Assembly: GCF_000485595.1 (NCBI RefSeq)
Contig: NW_014577751.1
Location: 108,582-139,332, forward strand
DNA length: 30,751 nucleotides
DNA from: Priapulus caudatus
Lineage: Eukaryota > Priapulida > Priapulimorpha > Priapulimorphida > Priapulidae
Direction: 5' to 3'
In this document: positions 11,712 to 23,700 of the stretch, in pieces
How the letters are laid out: each line of letters opens with the position of its first letter
Position numbering within the stretch: the stretch's first letter is position 1
Translations under genes and position numbers: made by a program
The notes under the pieces: generated by a model
What the model saw: only the letters and a program-made list of their open reading frames with translations
What the model was told of the DNA's origin: nothing
The model's database searches: none

Positions 11712-14700
11712 CTCTCCCCTGTTCCTGCATCTCCTCCCTCCCCCTCGCGTCCACCTATCCAGGTGCCGGGTACTCTATCCCCACATGGTACTTGCAGGGA
11801 TCGGACTGGGAGATGTACGCGATCGAGCGTACTGGTGCAGGTTTTGGTGCTGGCACGAGATAGACGTACTGCGGACGCCATCACCCACCTCAGGAGATGA
11901 TGATCACGTTGGTCGGCAAGCTTTCACGCCTAACCAGGGTGAAATTAACTTGAAGAACAGAACTAGAAAAGAACCTAAGAGAGTTTCCAGCGACTCCTTT
12001 ACATCAAAAGCGGAGAGCTCAAGCAGGAATCTGGGAGTCCGTCCGCCAGTATACACCAGTAGTACTGCGCATAATGAACAAAATGAATTTGCGGGTGACG
12101 TTTTGCTAAATTCTTCTGTGGAGTCATTTGGTAAAAAATATGCGTAATTACTGCGAGCCGGGCTCGGATCAAACTGTTTAGTATATCTATGCAGAATTGT
12201 CAGGGAGGTCACAGCGGTCCTGCATATGTCCAACTCAGCGAGTCTGACAGTTAAATCAGGGAGTGTTTGACTACGGACTCTTGCTACCCTGCCGGGTCAT
12301 GCGATCAAAAGACTCAGATATTGCTGTGGCATGTGTTGGGTATTTTTGTGATGGTTTGTTGTTGACGATAAAGGCTATTAACAGCGCGTAGCATTAAGTC
12401 CAGTATGTTTACAATGTAAATAAGTCTGCATGACATGCTATTTCTATGTATTTATCCTTGGTTAAGAAAGCTGTATCATATCTGTGAGTCGATAAAAAAC
12501 AGTTTTTTTTTGCTCGTTATGTTCACTACGTTTTTTGCGGTTTCTAGTCTTGCTGCGTGTGTATCAATACTTGGTACGTAGTGGCATTTCTACATGTTGT
12601 TTCTCTACAGGGTGATCGTCCATCGGAGCCTGTGAGCTTCATCAGCTGTTCGCCACAACAGGATCGGACGCAACACTGAGGGATATACCGCGCTCATACG
12701 GATTCACCCAGAATGTCAGAGCCATAGTCGGGCATCGGCAATCAAAATCACTTGATTGCCATAAATTTGAATCAGCTAGTGTATTAGCAGCCCTAATAGA
12801 TACGGGTGTTATGATAAGCAACCCTTAAGGAGTACAGGTTTTATAAGCCAGCCCTAATAGTACAGGTTGTTATATAGCGCACATAATGAGTACAATAGTG
12901 TATATAATAAGCATCCATATAGTTAATGTGTTATATAAGCAGCCCTAATAGTTACATGTGTTTATAATAGCAGCCCTAACTAGTAACAGGTGTTAATATA
13001 GCAACGCCTAAATAGCTACAGGTGTTATATAAGCAGCCCTAATAGTACAGGGTGTTATATAAGCATCCCTAATAGTACAGGTGTTATATAAGCAGCCTTA
13101 GTACATCGTGTATATATAAGGCAATCCCTAATAGTACATGTGTTATATAAGCATCCCTAATAGTACATGTGCTTATTAAGCAGCCTAATTGTACAGGTTG
13201 TATATATAAGCATCCTATAGTCACAGGTGTTATATAAAGCATCGCCTAATAGTACAAGGTGTCTATATAAGGCATCCCTAAATAGTACAGGTGTGTATAT
13301 AGCAGCCTAATAGATACATGTTGTTAGATAAGCATCCTCATAGATCACATGTGTTAATATAAGCCGGCTTCTCTAATGAGGTACATGATGTTATATAAGC
13401 AGCCCTAATAAGCTTACAGGTCGTTATATAGCATACAACCTAATAGCTTACAGGTGTTTATATGAAGCATCCCTAATAGTACGGTGTGTATATAAGCAGC
13501 CCATAATAGTACATGTGTTATAATAAAGCAGTCCCTAGATAGTCAGGGTGTTGATAGCAGCACTAATGTACGGTGCTTATTAAGCAGCGCTAATGTACAG
13601 GTGTTGTTATAAGCGCGCCCTAGATGTTACAGCATGTGTCATAAGGGCAGCGCCTTATATAGTACAGGCTGTAATATAAGCCAGCCCTGATAGTCAGGTG
13701 TGGCTATAAGCAGCCGCTAATAGCTGACCAGGTGTACGCTGATAAAGCAAGGCCCTAATAGTGACACTGTGTTATGATAAGCGCCAGCCTATAGTACAGG
13801 TGTGTATAGAGGCAGCCCTACTAAGTACGAGGTGTTATAAGGCCAGGCCCTAATTAGTACATTGGTCTGTGTATCATAAGCAGCTCCCTAATAGTACAGG
13901 TGTTATAAGCGCCCGAATAATAAGGTTAAATAAGCAGACCTAATAGTACAGGTGTTAAAATATAAGCAGCCTAATAGTACATTGGTTATATAGGCAGCCC
14001 AATTAGTACAGGTGTTGATATAAGCGCTCTAATGCTACAGTGTTAATAAGCAGCCGGTATAGTTACAGGCGTGATTATATAAGTCCTAAACAGATACATG
14101 CTGTTATATAAGGCAGCCCTAATAGGGACAGGTGTTATTAAGCAATCCCTAATAGTACAGGTGTTATTAAAGACGCATCACCTAACAGTACATGTGTTAT
14201 TAAGCAGCCCTTAATAGTAAGGTCGGTTGATATAAGCTCGCTAATAGTACAGGTGCTTATATAAGGACGAGCCACCCTGAATAGTTTTACAGGTGTTATA
14301 GTTAAGCATCCCTAATGTACATGTGTTATATAAGGCAGCCCTAATAGTACAGGTGTTATATAGCACCATAATAGTACATGCTGTTATATAAGCAGCCCTA
14401 ATAGTACATGTGTATTATTAAGATCCCTAATGTTACATGTGATTATATTAAGCGCCCTAATAGTAACAGGTGTTAATATAAAGCACCCTAATATGTACAA
14501 TGTGTTGATATATAGCAGCCCTAATGTACATGCTGGTTATATAAGCAACCCTAATGAGTACAGGTTTTATATCAAGCAATCCCTAATAGCTACATGTTGT
14601 TATATAAGCAGCTAATCAGGTAAAGGGTTGTTAATATAAGGTCATTCCCTAATAGTAGCAGTGTGTTATATAAGCAACCTATAAGTACATGTGTTTATAA

Positions 14701-17700
14701 GCAGCCGCGAAATAGTACATGCTGTTCTATAAGCAGCACCTATAGTACAGGTGTTATATAAGACAACCCTAATGAGTACAGGGTTATTGAAAGCAGCCCA
14801 GTTCAAGAAGCCATATTACAATCAAGCTGTGAAAACACACCATGCCCTGTGTTTGGATGTCAAAAGTAAACACAAACTGGAATTAAGCCATGTTGATTAG
14901 GCAGATTAAGGGCATGGCTTGATGCTGACATGCATTAAAGCCTGGAGGGAGATCCTAATGTCACAATCATTGTGTGTTTAGCAGCTGCTTAGGCTCTGGT
15001 AAATGCACCTACATATGTTGTGTGTAATAAGCAGGACTGTGAGTCTTCACATCTACTGTGTCTTCCACAGTCTAACATTCACGAAGATAGAGGGAGAATA
15101 GCCTGCAAGCGGATCTGTGTGTTTTTCGCTGATGAATACCGACCAAAAAATTCATTCTTGGCTCTGTAGACATTTCTACGCTGCTGATGAGACCTTGGAT
15201 GTCATTAGTACAAGCAAAAGGGGATCAAAAGGGTCTGAGCTTCCCCTCAACTCCCCCACACGTACACATTACTTATAAAAATATTGCATATTCATCAGTC
15301 ATCGGGATTTTATGCCTTTGTTGTTTTCCTCAGTATTTCATTGTTTACTGAATGCGGCAAAACAACATTGCCGATGAGACAGCCCCGGTTGTGTAGACAG
15401 GGTCGTCAGATTGCTCGTGCTTTGCTGTTCTATTTGTCTGACGCATCCTCGTGCTTGTCCGCAGCTGTGGAGCCATGGCAACCAGCTCGTAAGGGAGATG
15501 ACGTTTGATCGCAGTTACCTCCAGCGGCGTTCGTTCTGCATGCGGATCGGGGAGACATCATTGCGTTGCGCTTCCAGAATCACATCAGGTAACAGCTGTA
15601 CTGTGCATCTCTCGCTTCACGCCGGAGCACTGTGGCGGCGGCGCGTAGCGGGCGAGCGGGATGGAATGGCAGGTCTGCGGCACATAGGCGGGCGGGCGAT
15701 CAATAGATAGACAGGTAGCTATAGATGGAAATACGACACAACATCAGTGAGTGCCATCATATATAGTGTTGGTACGACACAGCGGCTTGAATTAAAGCGG
15801 CGAGAAGGGACAAACGGCAATTTTTTTAGGGCACGTGAGAAATCGCTTGGAATTTTCTCTAAAATGGATAGGGCACAGAAGGCATTTTTAAAGGCACAAG
15901 GCAACTTTCAAATTTGAGAAGGGCACAAGGCTCATTTTTGTAAAAAAGGAAAAACTCATAAGCAAATGTACATCAACATCGTCTTGCTTTACATGTTACA
16001 AAACATTGCCCCATGTTAAGGCTTTACCGTAACACCGACCCTATGTCATTTTATGTCCCCCACCTCTGAGCTAATGGCAGTAACGAAGTAACTAATATTT
16101 TCAGGGGAACATATTTCCAGCCAAAATTTGCATAGCAAATCGTTGCGATACAATATATAAATTTTGCATAGCAATTGGATAATATTTGTTATAGCATTTC
16201 AGACAATCACAGTGAAGAATTTTACACGCAGTGCGATGGCTTGGCGTGGTTATCGGTCAGGCCTTGTGACAGGCACATGCTAGTTTTAAGCCTCAGGACA
16301 CGACTAGCGAATTCTGTCACGCTGCCGCCGAGCGTTTAAACAGCGGTCGCGAGATTGGACACGCCCGCTAAGCAAGTCAACGTGAAATAATATCGGGGCC
16401 GCGGCGGAGGATAAAGATAAAGTATGACTACGCCCATGATTGGCAAGGTAAAAATAATTGTCTTAACTTTATCAAATGTTGGGCTTCTTACGTTAGATAT
16501 CCAACATTTGATGAAATACAAGTTTATTAGCGATTAGTGAATGTGAAGGGCACTAGCCGACTCCTCGACCACGACATCAATCCGCACTATTATATATAAA
16601 GGGTCGCGAAGAAAGCAGCCCGCGGAGACGTGCAGCGCCAGCACAGCGTGGCTGTGTATACGTGCCTCGGCGGCGGCAGTATTGCTTGATTACGGGTAAC
16701 GGGGGGGGGGGGGGAGGTGCAGAGGATTGTTTTAAATAGTCACGTTGGCCTTTGGTGTTACATAATGTCAATTAAAATCGGCCTACGTAAGTTGGCATTT
16801 CATTGTGGCGGCAAAGGCAGCCAGAATAAAAGATATTGTTAAACAATGTATGTTACCGCTTTAATCCTCGGCCATGGTGAATCGCAACAAACTGCGGATT
16901 ATTAAAAAAATTATGCGCTAGCAAATGGCTGAAATAACATCGCGACATTGCGATGCGGGCAATACCGGAGGAAAATCTATTTCCCTGATTTTATATGCCC
17001 GCTTATCAGGGTGAATAATTATTCCGCATGCTGTTTATTCGTTACCCTCCTGCGACTATCGTTTTAAGCTCATCATTGCCAACATACAGGCACGCGCGCG
17101 CACGTGTTATGTTGATTTGACTAAAAATCGAAACTAGGCATAGATGAAATGGGCACCGACGGCAATTACACAAAAGGACAGGCAGTGTGACTGCGCGATC
17201 GTTCGAGTTGATTTTCGAGGGCGATACGGCCATCGAGCATAGTGGGCACGAACGGCAAATTTGCCCGATCAGAGTAGCCGTCGGGTAATTCGAGCCCTGT
17301 GACGGACACCATGCAGTTACCTACGTAGATCAACATGTTCTGATGTTAGCATGTATGTATATGCTGTTCGTGTGTAAATGCAGAATCTGACGAATGTTGC
17401 TCACTGTTTGTACCCATTGTTGATCTTCATGTTGCTCACTGTTGTACCGTTGTTGATCTTCATGTTGCTCACTGTTGTACCGTTGTTGATCTTCATGTTG
17501 CTCACTGATTTGAGTGTCGTTGTGTTGGATCTTCACAGAGCTTTGTCGAGCTAGCACACTACCATGCAGCAAATACTTCATGCACTCCTTACCGCGTCAC
17601 AGTATCGACGATGCATGAAGCTGAGGGGACCACTTCGTTCGACCACGCATCCCGCCTACAGGTTTAGGTTCAGATCACAGCATCGCCGCCTCAGGTAGTA

Positions 17701-20700
17701 ACCCGCATCCGCTCAGGTAGGCTCACATCACAGCCATCCGCTCAGCTAGGTCAATCACAGCATCCCGACTCAGGTAGGTTCAATCAGCATCTCGCTCAGT
17801 TAGTTCATCACAGCACCGCTCAGGTAGGTTCAACTCAGCATCGCCAGACTCAGGTAGGTTCAATCAAGCATCCCGTTCAGTAGGTTAACCAANNNNNNNN
17901 NNNNNNNNNNNNNNNNNCAGACTCCCTACCATCAAAAAGCGGGAGTCCGCAGCAGAATCTGGAAGTCCGTCTGCAGTATACAAGTAGTACTGCAGATATG
18001 AACAAAAATGACATTTGCAGTGGACGTCTGCTAAATTTTCTTGGGTCATTTGCTAAAAAAATATGGTAATTCTGCGAGGCCGTGCTCTGGAATCAACTAG
18101 TTAGTATATCTATGCAGAATTTTCAGGGAGTCACGTGGACTCCTGCATATGTCAAATCAGGGAGACTGACAGTAAATCAGGGAGTGTTTGACTCCGGACT
18201 CCGCTAACCCCTGCCGGGTCATGCGATCAAAGACTCAGATTTGCTGTGGGCATGGATTTTTTGTGATAGTTTGTTGTTGACGATAAGGTATAACAGCCGT
18301 ACATTAAGTCCAGTATGTATTACAATGTAAATAAGTCTGGCATGACATGCTATTTCTGTATTTATCCTTGGTAGAAAGCTGGTATCATATCAGTGAGTGA
18401 ATAAAAACAGTTTTCTTTTGCTCGTTATGATTCACTACTTTTGATGTTGTTTCTAGTCTTGCTGCGTGTGTGTAATACTTGCGTACGTGTGCATTTCTAC
18501 ATGTTGTTTCTCTACAGGTGACGTCCATCGCAGCCTGTGAGCTTCATCAGCTGTTCGCCACAACAGGATCGGACGGAACACTGAAGGTATACCGCGTCAT
18601 ACGGTTCACCCCAGAATGTCAGGAGGCATGTCGGGCAATCCGGCAATCAACTCTGATTGCTAATTTGAATCAGTGTTTTATAAGCAGCCCTAATAGTACA
18701 GGTGTTATATAAGCAGCCCTAATAGTACATGTGTTATATAAGCAGCCCAGTTCAGAGGTGTATACATCAAGCTGTGAAAACACACCATGACTGTTCGGAT
18801 TGTCAAAAGTAAGCACAACTGGAAATTAAGCCATGTTGATTAGGCAATTAAGGCATGTTGGACGTGACATGCATTAAAGGCCTGGGGGAGAACCTAATGT
18901 CACCATCATTGTGTGTTAGCACTGCTAGGCTCTGGTAAAATACCCTACATATGTTGTGTGTATAGCAGGACTGTGAGCTTCACATCTGTGTGTCTTCACA
19001 TCTAACAGTCGCGACTGATAGAGAGAATAGCTGCAGCGCATCTGTGGGTTTTCGCTGAGAATCCGAAAAAATTCATTTTTGCTCTGTGCATTCTACAGCT
19101 GCCTGATGAGACCTGGATGTCATTGTACAGCAAAGGGAATCAAAGGGCAGGGTCTAACTTCCCCCATTCCCCCCCCCCACACGTACACATATACTTATAA
19201 AATATTGCATTTCATCAGTCATCGGATTTTATTCTCTTCGTTGTTTTTATATTTCATTGTTTTCTAAATGCGGAAGAACACATTGCGATGAGAAAGCCCC
19301 GGTTTGATGTAGAAGGGTCGTCAGATCCTTCGTGTTTGCGCTTTCTATTTGTTGACGACATGCCTCGTGCTTTGTCCGGCAGCCTGTGAGAGCCATGCAG
19401 ACGCGGTGGCGGTAAAGATGACGTTTTTGATCGCCAGCCTCCAGGGCGTCTGCTTCTGCTCGGATCGGGGAGACATCATCGTTGGCTTTTCAGATACTCA
19501 CGGTTACACCCTGTACTGCTTCTCTTCAGCTTTCACGCCGGCCAGCTCGTGCGCGGGCAGGCGGCGGCGGCGGGTGTGGCGGCGGCGGAGTTGTTGGTGC
19601 GGGCAGGCGCGGGCGGTCGATCAATAGATAGACAGGTAGCCTATAGATGGGAGAGAGTGAGAGGCGACAACATCAGTGAGTGCCGATGCATATATACGAT
19701 GTTGTTTACGACCACCATGACAGTTACCGTACAGTAGTAACACTGTTCTGATGTTAGATGAGGGGGCCGCTAGTACGGATTTTTTTTCCTGTAGCACAAA
19801 CAATTAGCCAGAATCGAATCTTTCTTAGCAACTTGGATTGCCTCGTTAGCCAAATTCTGTGCCTAACATGTTTATGAAACACAAAAAAAGGCGATAAATA
19901 ATTTTTTTCTTTTTCTTTGATGTTTGGGTTCCACACACACTTTTTACTCATGCAATGAAGGTACAAAGACCATGGACACTTATTTAATGCCAAAGCAAAC
20001 TACTACTAATTCACCACCTGTCTATGACTGAGACACGTGACACTATGATTCACCACCATGACGTCTGAATGCATAACTTGACAAAGGACATTCAAATTGT
20101 CCTGAATTTTTTTATTCACTTGCGGCAGGATAAATCTCTTATCTTTTTTGGCCACGACCACTGGACATAGGCGGGCTGTGGTTGCGAGAGGAGTCAAACA
20201 TCTCCCCGTACCCACCCCCCCCCCCCGTCCCGTCCCGTTCCACGGTGCGACATTCTGGCATCTACATATTCTGGGGCCTTAATTTTTTCGATGGTTAGAA
20301 CTGTCACAAACACTCTTCTGTTTTCAGCGTTGTATTTTTCTCAGGGCTGGTCTCTACACAGAGGAGTTATTCGTCTAAGAACCCTCGGTGACGTTTGTAG
20401 TAGGCGCGGTCACAAACCACGCTACTTTTCTACTCAGTATCCTGTACGCACTAATACGCACGCGCGCGCTACGTACGCAACGCTCTGATTGCTGGCCGCA
20501 AGTTAGCATTATAGACAGTACTATAACACCACTGTGGCGTATAGTTATTTGCAGTCAATACTAATACGTTTAAGTATAGAGTTTTCACAGCACATGCAAT
20601 CATACGGGCTCTACCTCTACTACTATTTGTAACTTCTCGGATGTAATTCAAGCCAGAAACATTAGCTGCCTCACTCAAATCTGTCGCTACTCCCAGTTAG

Positions 20701-23700
20701 TACTTATCAGTCTTTACTAGCGTTTACAGTACCTCCGATCACGACACCAGCTAGTCAGTTTACCACACACCAAACACACACCTACCACGCACGCGCGCAC
20801 ACACCACACACGTTGCACGCACACGCTAGAACAAATCATTTGACTTTGTGCCAGCGCGGTTGCCGTGGCCGACCGGCGTGCCGTGCGTGTCGTGGGAGGA
20901 CAGGCTTTTTTAAAACCCCCAGGGTTATCTTCTGAGGGAAAAATTAGACACACTGGTGATAATGCCAAGTTTGGGTGAAAAACGCACATGATGGTATTCA
21001 AGCGCGTGGCAAGTTAGGCGACGAATGTGGATTTCTGCCAGGCAGACGCAGAGGGAGGCAGAGGGTAGAGGGGGTTCTGGGCGTCCCCCGCAAAATTTAA
21101 AACATGCTTTTAATGTCGTTAGACATGCATTTGATGCACCCCGAAATAAAATTTCACCCTTTAGGTTTAATCTGTACTCTGTTAGCAGACCTACTAAGTC
21201 TCACGCTGCCCGCATTTCGCGGTGGTAACTCGCTGCATCTGTACCCATTCTCCCGCCGCTCCTGCCATGCCCTTACGCATTGCTCACGCATCAAGAAAAA
21301 ACAACGAAAAAAAGCAGGCCGGCGATCACCCTGTTTACCAGTCCAATGGCTGTGCTTGCTGCTGGGCGGGCATTGATTGAAGTACGGGGGGGGGGGGTAC
21401 GGAATGCATTGTATTGTTACAGTGCAGGTGGTGTGGTTATTGCTGTTACTATGTAGGGGTGGGCACCGCGGCTGGTATGAGGGGCAGCGACAGCAAAACT
21501 TTTACCGAGAATCGATGGAAAAAGCTGCAATCCGGAATGACACAGGAGTGTGACGGCACGAGCTAAAAAGAAACGTTGCTGTTTCCGACGATTACAATAT
21601 GATCGATGTTTTGATGTACATTTGTTGATTACGTGGGGAAATTACGGGTTTCGTCACTTATTTGTCAGCCAAAATAAGACTTTCATAATCGCAGAATTAC
21701 TCAAGTTTGTTCGCCGATGGCGAATTGGCGAGTGGGTAGCGAGGCCTGAGCAGGGTATGTATATTGCTTGTTAGTGTATAAAATGCATCAGAATCCTGAT
21801 TTGAATGTTGCTCACTGTTGTACCGTTGTTGATCTTTATGTTGCTCACTGTTGTATCGTTGTTGTTGATCTTCACAGCTTTGTCGCAGCTAGCACTACCT
21901 GCAGCAACATACCTTCATACGCTCCTTACCGCGAGTATCGAGGACGATGAAGCTGAGGGACCACTGTCGTTCGACCACAGCATCCCGCTCAGGTAGGTTA
22001 AACTACAGCATCCCGCTCAGGTAGGTTCGAATCACAGCATTCCCTGCAGGTTAGGATTTAATCCCCAGATCCCGCTCAGGTAGGTTCAACCCCAGCATCC
22101 CGCTCAGGTAGGTTCAATCACAGCATCCCGCTCAGGTAGGTTCAATCACGCATCCCGCTCAGGTTAGGCTTAACCCAGCATCCGTCTCAGGTAGGTTCAT
22201 CACAGGCATCCCACTAGGTATAGGCTTAAACTACAGTCCCCTCAGGTAGGTTCTTCATCACAGATTCCCGCTCTCATGTAGGTTTCAATCACAGCATCCC
22301 ACTCATGATAGGTTAAACCCCAGCATCCCGCCCTCAGGTGAGGTTAAACGCCCAGCATCCCGCCTCAGTGTAGCGTTAAAAACCCCAGCATCCCGCTCCG
22401 GTTTAGGTTTAATCCCCATGCATCCTCTCAGGTAGGTTTAACTCCAAAGCATACCGCTCAGGTACGTAGTGTTCAATCACAGCATCCGTGGTAGGTGGTT
22501 AAACCCCCAGCATCCCGCTCAGGTAGGTTCAAACCCAGCATCCCGCTCAGTAGGTTCAATCACAGCATCCCGCTCAGGTAGGTTAAACCCCAGCATCCCG
22601 CTCAGGTAGGTTCAATCACAGCATCCCGCTCAGGTAGGTTCAATCACAGCATCCCGCTCAGGTAGGGTTAAACCCAGGATCACCGCTCAGGTTAGACGTA
22701 TTAAACCCAGGCATTCCTGCTGGCAGGTAGTAGATTTCAATACAGCATCCCCCGCTCAAGGTAGGTAAACTCCAGCATCCCGCCCTCGAGGTAGGTTAAA
22801 CCCCCGCATCCCGCTCAGGTAGGTTTTAAACCCAGCCATCTGCTCAGGTAGATTTTCAATCAAAGCGATCCCACTCAGCGTAGGTTAAACTCCAGCACTC
22901 GCTCAGGTAGGTCTCAAACCACGAGCATCGGCCGGCGTAGGATAGGTTAAACCCAGCATCCCGCTCAGGTAGGTTCAATCACAGCATCCCACTCAGGTAG
23001 GTTAAACCCCATTATCCTGCACAGGTAGCTAAAGACCGTTGCAGATTCCAGCCCGTAAGATACAGTAGCAGCAGATTCATTGTTTATTTATGATTGATCA
23101 TATCTGCTGTTAATTAAGCTGTTATCAAGGCTAGATCAACAGAGTAAAAAAAGTTTTAAAATGAAAAAAGGTTAAAGAATATAAACTGACCGAGGTTCTG
23201 CTGCTAAAGTGGCTAAATATGAATTCATCTATTGTCTAATTGCTCACAGAATTAGTAGCATCTTTCCACCGTGCTTTCGGTATTGTGTCTTTTTATCACG
23301 GTGGCACATGTCTAGACCTGTTCTACCCTTCCCATATAATATTCGCATGCTCACATGTTTATAGGTTTGACATGGCGGAGGTTCCGTCAGATACCATTGG
23401 CAGGGTCCGTCACACCAAGCCGGCCCACGACATCAATGCCACGTCCCCCCCGCTCTCCTCTCTCACACCAGAGGACGTCGCTTGCCTGCTGGGTGAGGAG
23501 GAGGGGAGTGGAGCATCGCCAGACTTGGATCTTGCGGGACGTGCTGCCGTGGTGGCAGCACGGAGACTGACCGCCGCTCCGCAGCCTCCGTTCGCCATGG
23601 CAACGGGTAAGCGATGTAGTTCCTCTGCTACCTACACCCTCTAGCATGTGTCGCACTAAACAGCATATATTAAATTTATTGGGAAACAAATTATTATCAT

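Larger units (their letters stand above)
11988..17892 (+). repeat. Duplicated locus, copy A (left of gap)
   Basis: This stretch aligns with 17918 to about 22140: the intron 14 end, exon 15, 29-bp array, exon 16, intron 16, exon 17 and the start of the 28-bp array, in the same order and orientation. Differences are mostly single-base insertions and deletions, as in uncorrected long reads, plus three large length differences. It reads as one haplotype or read-derived contig end that failed to merge with its partner, rather than as a functional gene duplication. Confidence 0.85.
17918..22140 (+). repeat. Duplicated locus, copy B (right of gap)
   Basis: It is the partner of 11988-17892. It lacks the hAT-like insertion, has a nearly collapsed 29-bp array, and carries a separate insertion of about 2 kb (19758-21750). 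Its sequence is cleaner in exons 15 and 17. Confidence 0.85.

Noticed and set aside
11369-12147. Long open frames through the CT tract, both strands
   Set aside because: They are Ser/Leu or Arg/Glu runs created by dinucleotide composition. Only the end of one frame overlaps exon 14.
12784-14806. CRISPR-like regular array
   Set aside because: There are no unique spacers between repeats, the units are head-to-tail, and the context is an animal intron.
18587-18712. Read-through of exon 15 (VIRFTPECQE...)
   Set aside because: A donor at AAG|GTATAC joins SDGTLK to LWSHGNQL in the expected blade order, so the extension is intron.
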